NCBI GenBank assembly: GCA_024500155.1
Contig: CM044865.1
Coordinates: 36,139,776 to 36,203,775, forward strand
DNA length: 64,000 nt
Origin: Chenopodium formosanum
Taxonomy: Eukaryota; Streptophyta; Magnoliopsida; Caryophyllales; Amaranthaceae
Reading direction: 5' to 3'
Below the pieces are notes generated by a model. The model saw nothing but the letters and a program-made list of their open reading frames with translations. It did not search any database and was not told where the DNA came from. Shown here piece after piece: positions 54,958-64,000 of this stretch. The first letter of the stretch is position 1. Every line of letters starts with the position of its first letter. A program made the position numbers and the translations under genes.

Positions 54958-57900
54958 ATTAAGAAACATGAGATTCTCTATCTAAAGAATCCTTAGCAAG
55001 CCATGTGAAGAAATCCCACACATCATGCATAGACAAATGACAAAATCTACCATTATTCATGTCCTCAACCATTCCCCTAGTATACTCATTCATGCCCCAA
55101 TAAGCTATACCACAAGCATCATTAAGAGAACACCCATGGTAACTAAGAAAACCATCTAGTCTTTCAAAGTAAGCATAAAAGGGTTCACCATCAAATTGAG
55201 GAAAAGATAAGCATGCCTTTTTTTTTTACAAAGAGCAAAGAAATGCAAACAAAAATCAAATTATATACAAGAACCTAGCTTATCTAATCAACACAAACTA
55301 ATGAACGCCTTAGTCCCCGGCAACGGCGCCAAAATTTGATCGAGGATTAGATAGTGTCGTTAGTCTACTAACCCTAATCAAATTAACAATTTATAATACC
55401 TAAAATACCTTAATACGAGTATAGGGGTAAGTAAAGGGTCGAACCCAAAAGGACTAAGTGTATCAATCTATGCTAATTAGACTACTAGGAAAGCTTGTGA
55501 GGTAAAGAGAGGTTCAATTAAACACTACTAAGAGCAAATAACTAAAACTAGGGAAAGTGGAATCCAATTACATCAATACATTCAATAACATCATACAATT
55601 AGATGAAAATGACCTTGATTAGGAACAATCAACACATTTAACTCACTCTCGCACAACTAAGCATGTTAATTATCCTACTAAACTAATTCACTCTCGTGCA
55701 ACTAGCCTAGCAAAGGTATGAAAGAATTTAGGGCTCTCAACTAACTCACTCTCGCACAATCGATTGAAAGCACAATTAAAAGCATAGAATCAATTAGCTA
55801 GAAAGATTCTAATACATAAAAGCATCATCCATACACAATAATCAAGAAACAATTCCACACTAATCACAATCAATCATTCAATTTATTAACATGACCTTCA
55901 TCCATTACCCTAGAACAAAACCTAAGCTAACATAATGAACAAAAATATGGAAAACAAGGTAAAATAATAATAAAAGCAAGAATCAAATAATTAAACTAAT
56001 TAAACTACTCAAATCAACAAATAAATAAGCAAAAACAATAATAAATGAAAGCAATAAAGGTGAGAGAAAGTTAGTAAAACTCATTGAATTTATGAGAGGA
56101 AAAATCCACAAATTTGCTTCTTCAAAATCCCAAAAACTCCATGAAAAATCCAATCTTTCTCTCTCTAAACTAATCCTAAACTAGAGAGAGAAACTCCTAA
56201 TCTAACCCTAAGAGAGAGAAAATAAAAGAGCTAAACTAATCTAATCTAATCTCGGGTAGAATAAAAATGTTAAGTGAATCCCCCCTCTCTAAAATAACCC
56301 CAAAAGGGGTATATATATTACAAGCTAAAAATAATAAAGAAAATAAAAGAAAACAAATAAAAAAAAAAAAAAAACAAAACAAAAGAAAAGGGAAAAAGAA
56401 AAAGGGAATAAAAATAAAATAAAATTAAAAGAAAATAAGAACCCCAAAATCCCCAATTTTCCTCAGACCCGATTTCCCCTTCTGATCCATTTCGTTTTTG
56501 GCTACATCATGCTTGGAATGTAATCCCCTGCTTCACGCCACCAAACTCCATCATCAATCATCACGCAACCATCATCACCACCATCGCAAGCATCATCATC
56601 ATCTAGCATCAATTCGTGGCCATCCGATTCTCATTAAAATCACGTGAAAAGCTCGTGATTGACCCACAATTGCGCGCCCGCACAGAAGACGCACACAGGT
56701 CGCGCAAAGCTTTTGCCTCGAATCTAAATTTGGACTCCAATTGTGTGCGCTTTCTGACCGGGCTGTGCGGCCGCTAATTGGGGCTTGAGATGGTATGAGT
56801 TGTGCGGCTATGAGGTAAGTAACTTGGTGGTGATTTGGGTGGTTATTGTTGGTTAAATTGGTTGTTGTGGGGGCGGGTTAGAGGTGGTAATTGCTGGCGG
56901 TTTGGTGGTGTTGGTTGGGAGGTGACGTTGGTGCAGGGGTGGTTTAATTGGTGCGAATTGGTGAAGTGGTGAATTGGTTGATGATTGTTGTTGTTGCGAG
57001 TGAAAACAGGGGAAGGGCGTGGTTTAATTTGTGTTGCGGCGGTTGATGGAGAAGAATTGGAGGTGGTTTGGTTGGAGGTGAGGTGTGTGTAACTGGTGCG
57101 AATTTAGGAGTGTGGGTTTTGCGGGTTGGTGTCAATTGAGGTCAGGTAGCTGAAATGGGTGATTGCGGTGTGAGTGCTGGGTGGTGATTGCGTCTAGGCA
57201 GCCTTGCTCCTGTGTTGGTGGCTGGTGATGTTGGGTTGTTGTTGCTGTTGGTTTGTGTGTGTGGGATTGTGGGAGGTTGCTATTGGTGATGTTTGGGTGG
57301 GCAACGTTGCTGTGAGGGCTGGTGGTGTTGAGGAGCTGGGAGCAGGGGAGAAGGAGAGTTGGAGCAGGGGAGATGGTGATGGAAGGTGTGGTGAAGGATA
57401 GGGAAATGGGGTGGTGTAGGTTAAGAGGTGGGCAATTGAGCAGCTTTGCAATTTGGCAAGGGAGTGAGAGAGTTTGACTTTGCTCGTTAGAACATTTGAC
57501 CTTGGACTTTCGAACATGACTTTGATTATAACCAAGTCTCGACCCGAACGTTCCTACGAACAAACCCAAACATGAGGGGAAATCGGGACAAAGACTAAAA
57601 TAAAATAAAATAAAACAAATAAAGTAAAATAAAGTAAAATAAAATAAGATAAATAAAGTAAAATAAAATAAAATAAAATAAAATGCTAAAACTAAAGAAA
57701 TAATAAAGTTAAATGAATTAAAATAAAATAAAATAAAATACGAAACTAAAATAAATAAGAAAACGAGATAAAAAGAGAAATTATTAAAAATAAAAACTAA
57801 CGACTTAAACTACAAACATTAAAGGAAAGAAAAATAAAAAAAAAACACGAAAATAAACTAAAAACTATAGAAAATTACAAAAATACTCAAAATAAAGATA

Positions 57901-58016
57901 AAAGACGAGAATAATAAAATAATAGAAATAAAGGATATAAAAGGTGAAATTATTGGAAGATAAGTCGGAATACGACTCAATAAACACCCTAAAAGTGACA
58001 TAAAAGTCACATATCA
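54958..58016 (-). mobile_element. second copy of the 5' part of Y: partial gag frame, PBS, LTR
   Basis: It corresponds to 38024-41077. It holds the N-terminal end of the gag-like frame (54958-55220), PBS (55314-55331) and a full LTR (55337-58016). Point differences are sparse. The TSD GGACG follows at 58017-58021 exactly as in the first copy, so this piece was copied with its flank and did not insert independently. Confidence 0.92.
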
Positions 58017-58021
58017 GGACG

Positions 58022-58415
58022 ACGACTACATAACAAGAGGAGGACTTAGGGTTAGGGTTGGGTAGAGGTTTTGAAGAGAGAGAGCGCTGAATGAATTGGA
58101 AGGGTTTTAATGACAAATAAAAAAATGGAGTAACAAAGGGTCAAAAATCTTATAGTCAGGAGGAGCAAATGGAAGAGGCCCATCAAGTTATATAACATAT
58201 CTCACATTTTCCTCTCTTATCAGAGATGTGAGACCTAATATAATAAAGAGACCCGATAGGTTTGGCAACGGGTCTTTTATTTTTTTACTTTTTTTCCTCT
58301 AATTTACATAAGAGACCCGATATAATTAAAATTTGGTCTTTTACATCAAATAGACCCGTTAGTTAAATAACGGGTCTTTAATTACGGGTCTTTTTTTCCA
58401 AGTTGTGTAGTAGTG
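58022..58415 (-). mobile_element. second copy of the CACTA-2 terminus
   Basis: It corresponds to 41083-41476, including the AGACCCG words. The terminal repeat has one change (CTACACAACTT in place of CTACAAAACTT on the minus strand). Confidence 0.85.
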
Positions 58416-58418
58416 AAG

Positions 58419-60192
58419 TAGGGGAGCTCTGAGTCTACCCCTTACCATAGTGCCGAATGAGACCGACTCGGCTACCCTCCCTTTATGCTTGATTTTCTCC
58501 AAACTTGCTTTTTCATGCCTTATTGTTAGGTTTTGCTTGGGGGGGGGGGGTAGCCCATGGTAAGCTTGGGGGTGCTTTATTATATTTGTTTGTGCTTTAC
58601 ATGATTCCCCCTTGCTTTGATGGTTCTCTATGGCTTTGTGTTCGGATTTCCTTTCTGCTGCTATCTATTGATGATGATGTCTTTCTTCTGATGATTTTCA
58701 GATGATATGTGATATCTGTCTGTCTTATTAATGATTGTTTCTGATGATGATTTCTTTCTCTCTGTTTTCGCCTTTATTTTCTATGATTTCTTTTCTTTTC
58801 TAATCTTTGGGTTTTGTTTGGAAGAAACTAACAATTTTCTATGTATATAGTTTTCTTTATTTCTTTTTCTCTCTTCCGGCTATGATTTTACTACTTCTAT
58901 TTTGGAGTTTTATTCGGTGACTCTTTTATTCACTCTTTATTCTTGGCTGAGCATGGCCTATCCGGTGAGACCTGTCCTTTTTTCTTTCTTTTATTTTCTT
59001 GGTTGCTTAGATTAGGATTAGTATAGGGGAGATGAATGGTTCGAGGATGTATGTGTTTAACACCTTGCGTGTTTGGGATCTTTTGGTGTTGTTGCCATTA
59101 GATCACTTGTATTACGATTGGGATTTATGTGTTACATGTGTATTCTTGTTCTTTTCTTCATTTCTCGCTTCTTCTATTTCTTTGTTCTTCCCTTTTCCTT
59201 TATTTTTCTTTTCTTTATCTTCCTCTTGCTTTGTATATAGTTTTGAGGTTTGATTTTTCTTTTATTGTCTTTTATTATTTGGACACCATATCACTTGTTT
59301 TTTGCCTTTGAATGATTCACTTCCGAAATAATAGAGGTTTGCACATTTTGAGATTATGTTTGGTTGATTTAAGAAATAATTTATGCTAAGGTAGTTGGTT
59401 AGAACTAAGAGGATCATGAAGCCGGATTCTACTTGATTGTGGCATGTTGGTAGTTGCTCCCTATGGTTGATTTGATGCTAATAATGAGTTTTTGCTACAT
59501 CCGTGTGAGGTTCATTGTTTTTCAATCCTTATACATATACTTGCATGAGCAGCATGGATCCTTGACTTTTGAAAACCTAATCTTGAAACTTGACTTATAG
59601 TTCTTGAATCCGAGACCAAACCATTTAGGGAGGACAAAGGCATCTTTTCGGGGTTGTAAATTTTGTTCTTCTAGGATAGTTCTTTTCAATTTATGTTCCT
59701 TTTGGGTTTACATTTGCCTTCTTGCTAACCATTTGAGCCTTTCCCTTATTTTCAAGCCACATCTTTAGATTCTTGAGCCTTTTGTTTCTTTTTGTTCCAT
59801 ATTCGGTTTTTGTGAAGCAAATGGTCAAATTTTGGAGATTGTGGTGTATAAGTTTGGTTAATAGTTCAAAATGAAAGCAAGTTCGTGTATTGTGTATATT
59901 TTGTGAATAATGGCAAGTGAATAAATGAAAGAGCCGTCTAATATAAAAAGGCAAGGACAAAGGAAGTGCAAAGTTCAAAAGCCTTCCAAAGTTATAAGAG
60001 GGAAGGACAAGGCATTACAAAAAAAAAAATAAAAAAAAAGTGAAAAATGAAAATCCAAAAATATTTTGATGTATTCTTTTCTCCTTCTAAGCATTGAGGA
60101 CAATGCTTCATTTTAGCTTGGGGGAGGAGCGTTTACGTCTTTTGTGTATATGTTTGTGAATGTAGTTTTCAATAAGCTTGGGGGTATAAGGT
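58419..60192 (+). mobile_element. second copy of the Athila 3' region, first part, with 137 extra bases
   Basis: It corresponds to 41480-43116 but keeps about 137 bases (58424-58561) that the first copy lacks. This extra part contains GCTTGGGGGGGGGG and CTTGGGGG motifs and looks like the ancestral state. No gene is seen. Confidence 0.85.
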
Positions 60193-62285
60193 TGTAGACA
60201 CCTAAAAATGTCTCCCCAAAACAAAACCCGTTGATGAACACCTTTCACCGCCATTATTGGTCGAGTTGAGTATTTAATATTTGGAGTGCTTATATTCATG
60301 TTCTATCCAATATATTTCATGAACCAATCCAATTTCCAGCTCATTTCCCTAAACCATAACCTATTTTCCACTTTTCGTGTCCACATCGCAAAACTGAGAG
60401 AAACTGATTTTATGGCTATAAAATTTTGATCCAATTATTACTTTGTTGGATAGGCCTTTAAATAAGCTTTCCAACCATATATCATAAGCCCAATTCCGAG
60501 CTATAACGAAAAAGATATGAGCAAAACACCAAACTCGGCCTAAAACCGACACCCTTCCACTAAAACGGCCATATCTTAAAATCTACATATTATTTTGACT
60601 TGTTTCCAATTGGGTTGGAAAGTAGACTTGATAAGATTTCCAATGTACTATTATATGCCTTATTCCAAGTTACGGATCAAAAGTTAAGATGGTTTTAAAA
60701 ACGGGTAAAAACCTGGAATCACCGCGCACAGTGCAATTCCACCGTGTCACGGGAGATTGCACCGTCTGACAGTGGGAATCCCCGTGACACGGTGCCCTTG
60801 CTGTGACGCGGGGCTATTCCGTGTCCTATTTGCGTTCTTCGTACCTAAAATACTCCCGCGTCACGGCATTTTCCACCGTGTCACGAGAATTTACACTGTC
60901 TGACGGTGGGATTCCCCGTGACACGGAGCTGTTTTTCCGTGTAACTTTCGCGTCTCCCATACCGTGACACAGTGTACTGTACCGTGTCGCGGTGGATACT
61001 GCCGTGTTACGGTACCTGTACCATGTCACGGGACATTCCGTGTCTTTTCTGCGTAAACCCTTAACGCGTTTTCTTTCCCGTTTTCTGAAAATTTCCCGCG
61101 TCACACTAAAATGTACCGTGTCGCGGGAAAGTTTGCCGTCTGACGGTGGGACTTCCCGTGTCACGGTACACTTTGCCGTGTTGCGGGATACTTTTTTAGG
61201 GTTTTTATCATTTTAGGGTTCCGTGTGCTCCCTCAGCACATTTTTTCTATAAATACCCCCTCATTTCTGATGTACGGGGCACCAATAATCATTCTCTCTC
61301 ACCTTGCACCAAAAATCATTCTCTTCTCCCTCTTTAACCTAATTTCTAGCCTCCTTATTCTTTCATAATAATTCCCCTAAGCACTCCAAGGAGTCTATAC
61401 TTAACCCGAGGTTCCGTCCTTAAACCAAGGCGTGAAAGGTACAAATAACTGAGGGTTTGGACCAAATCAACTCTACTTTTTATTTAATTTAATTTTCGTT
61501 TGATTTATATTTTTATTGAAGTTACTAACAGTTTATTCATGATGTAGCAAATTAAAGGAACGCGCGGAATGTGAGTAATTACTTAATTTAATTACTCTTA
61601 TTTTATTTTAATATTGCTAGCATCATGATTAGATTATTTTATATTTGATTTGACTTACAATATTATTGTTAAATTGCTTCCAATATTAATGTTTATTCTA
61701 TTATTTTTATGATCACCATATTGCATGTTTAAAGGGAATATGTAATTGAAAATCACGCCTAAAAAGATAATTTGGACAACCGGTTTAAGATCCTTTTTAA
61801 TCTTGTTAATTAATTCAAGTGATCGCAATATTTCAGAATTATATGTTGCATTAATATTCAACCAATTTAGCTTAATAATAGTTTGGAGCAAATTGAATAT
61901 TTTATTTGCATGCCTTTGAGATCGCAGGAATCACTTTTCACTATAAGAATCAAGTAGAGGCCAATACGGGCGAATGTGACTCCATGACTCACTTCGTACC
62001 ATCATCCCCGATCCTCCTTTCGTGGTTCCGAACCATATGTAGTTAGTAATCTCATGGATTATGAATGGGGTGTAACCTTCACGGGTCAATCGTTGTTGCC
62101 TTCGTTGTCCCTTTATCGTGGTTGCCTTTTATGATCCGTGAACGGTTTACAAGTTCCTTAAAAACTTGTTGGCGGCTCCCTACTTTATTTGTCCCTACTC
62201 GTATTATGTCAATTCCCACTTCCTATGAATGTCAAGCATATTCACAACATGCTTTTACGTAGGCGCACTTCGAGCGACAACTACA
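60193..62285 (+). repeat. second copy of the solo Ogre-like LTR
   Basis: It corresponds to 43117-45208 with the same AAGGT/AAGCT flanks, CCGTGTCACGG cluster (60723-61190), TATA box and possible leader intron. Small differences lie in the cluster, for example TGTCACGG to TGTTACGG at about 61007. Confidence 0.88.
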
Positions 62286-62290
62286 AAGCT

Positions 62291-63576
62291 GTATGTATTT
62301 TTGTTTGGTTTGCTGACTACTTGATTGTGATCCTAAGAATTGGCCATTCTTTTGCTTCATTGATTAGGAAAACCACCAATTTCAGAGTTTTAGCCTACCT
62401 ACATCCTTTCTCGCCCTTGCACTACAACCTTTGGGAAAGCCCTTTTGACCTAAGTGGTTGAGTCATTCATCGGAGGAGAGAAATGTGAGTTTTAGCCTAA
62501 GGAGAGGGGACGCAAAGACAAGATGTTGAGTAGCCTAATTTTTTCCTTTTCCGGTTCCTTCGAGGAATCATTGGGATGCTCATTAGAGGTTGATTTGAAG
62601 CTAGTAGGGAGAACGTAGTAAGAATGAACGGAATGAAAGTGGATTGTGATACTTACTTCTCTATGCATAGCATGTTTTATTCTTTTATAAACCATGGATA
62701 TCTTGAAATGTGCACACCTCTATTTATTTGAGAAAGTTCTTCATTCATTTGAGTTGTAGTCATGATGAAAAAGTCTAACTCGTCGTAGAGTTTTTTATCT
62801 TTCTCTTTTCTTTTGTTTTGATTTTGCCTTTTTGTTTTGCCTCGTGTTCTCTTCCTAAGAGTTATAGGTCAAGCTCTAGGGAAACCTTTACGAGACCCCA
62901 CTCGTCCTAAGAGGCGACTTTGCGGTTTAAAGGGCTTGTTGCACCTAAAAACAACCGTGATTCCTACGACAGTGAGTCTTAGTGTATATTCTCATCTTGA
63001 GTCTTTCTTTTTTCTTTTTGAATAAGTCTTTCATCCTTATTCTTTCTTGCTTTGTTTTGCTCGAGGACGAGAAAACGTTTTGCTTGGGGGAATTTGATGG
63101 GTGTCATTTATGGCACTCATTTGGCTTCTTTTAGGATGTTTTTCATGCTCTTTTATATCTCTTTTCTTTAGTTTTCCGTATTTTTGTTCTTTATTTCTTT
63201 AGTTTGTGCTTTCCGTAGTTAGCTTTTTTTCTTTGTGCATTTCTTTGTTTATTTGGTTTTTTTCCCTTTTATTTGCTTGTTTTCATGTATTTTCAGGTTG
63301 TGATCATTTTCCAAGGATTCCCGAGCCGTCATCTCATATTTCTCATCATTTTGGATGCCTCTTGCTTGTCATTTGGAGCTCAAGTTTAAAGGAATGTAAG
63401 GAGCAAGTTCATGAGATCGGTGCATGCATGCGGTGGGGGCATCATCTTTGGCATGAACCCACAAAAATGGCCATTTCAAGACTGCCTACCTTAGTGTTCA
63501 TCATCATCACTAAGACGAGCGCACGTGGATGAGATAGGACAAAGAAATGGATTGCTCCCCTACTGCCAGGTGTGGG
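62291..63576 (+). mobile_element. second copy of the Athila 3' region, PPT and partial 3' LTR
   Basis: It corresponds to 45214-46499. The LTR part starts at 63095 and is again cut at GTGGG (63572-63576) by the LTR of X, at the identical base. Confidence 0.88.
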
Positions 63577-64000
63577 TGATGTGTCCATTTTATATGGTAT
63601 TTTACCCCCGTCCCTCGGTCATAATTAGTAATGTTTTTGGCTCTTTAGAGCCACTTTTATTACTTATCGGTGTTTTCCAGTGTTTTCGTAGATTTGGTTG
63701 ACTTTTGCAGGGATTTATGCTTTTGGAGTATTTTTCCGAGATATTTTGGAGCAATCACGAGTATTGGAGAAACACGACCACTTTTGGAGCCCAAGACCGG
63801 TGAGAGCCGGTGATTAAGGGATGCGACAATTAGAGCAATGTTGGTCAATATGCAAAAGCACATGGAGAACAGGGATGCGACAATTGATCAAATTCTAGCG
63901 CATAATAAAATTGAAGATAATCAAATTGCACAACTCTCCGCTACTCTACAAGCACGCCAACAGGGAGCCCTGCCGGCACAGCCGACTAGGCCTACGGATC
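63577..64000 (+). mobile_element. second copy of X with a 2.57 kb internal deletion
   Basis: 63577-63820 equals the first 244 bases of the X LTR. The sequence then jumps to the gag region of X (63834 onward matches 49310 onward: MLVNMQKHMENRDATIDQIL). The rest of the LTR, the PBS and the first half of gag are missing. A 13-base filler copied from nearby gag lies at the joint. Confidence 0.9.

Overview
The window looks like gene-poor, repeat-packed nuclear DNA of a large-genome seed plant, probably a eudicot. Nearly all of it can be assigned to transposable elements: Ty3/gypsy retrotransposons of the Athila and Tat/Ogre groups, one decayed Ty1/copia element and three CACTA DNA transposons. I see no intact host gene, rRNA, tRNA or CRISPR array. 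Every long coding region carries stop codons or frameshifts. Family names come from translated motifs, primer-binding sites, polypurine tracts, terminal repeats and target-site duplications (TSDs) read by eye.

Layout. 1-3889 is the 5' half of a minus-strand, gag-only Athila-like element (Y1) with its 5' LTR. 3890-7136 holds an LTR remnant, the repeat-rich 3' end of a Tat/Ogre-like element and its 3' LTR. 7137-10508 is a badly decayed copia element on the minus strand. 10509-12033 is the 5' end of a Tat element, interrupted at 12034 by Athila element Z. Z has a 5' LTR at 12034-14805 (itself hit by a 1.13 kb non-autonomous CACTA), then gag, protease, RT, RNase H and integrase, broken off at 20041.

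20042-20458 is a Tat-type LTR on the minus strand. 20459-31421 is a large CACTA transposon with a TNP2 transposase, a TNP1/Ptta-like gene ending in an Ulp1-like peptidase domain, and a captured AP2-domain exon. 31422-31593 plus 41083-41476 are remains of a second CACTA, split by element Y (31599-41077, TSD GGACG). 41480-46499 is an Athila 3' end with a partial 3' LTR, probably the other end of Z, and it carries a solo Ogre-like LTR. That 3' LTR is split by element X (46500-54952), an Athila derivative with gag, protease and a late ORF but no RT, RNase H or integrase.

From 54958 to the window end, the segment that began at 38024 is repeated in direct orientation at near identity. This is a tandem duplication of about 16.9 kb; its second copy has its own deletion with filler sequence near 63821.

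No genes cooperate here in the usual sense. The TNP2 and TNP1/Ulp1 genes formed the transposition system of the large CACTA. The gag-only (Y) and pol-less (X) elements would have relied on enzymes from full Athila elements such as Z. The most unusual signals are element-specific GC-rich words clustered upstream of the TATA box or leader in five LTR types, the same kind of cluster in front of the late ORF of X, a possible intron inside the Ogre-like LTRs, and the captured AP2 exon.
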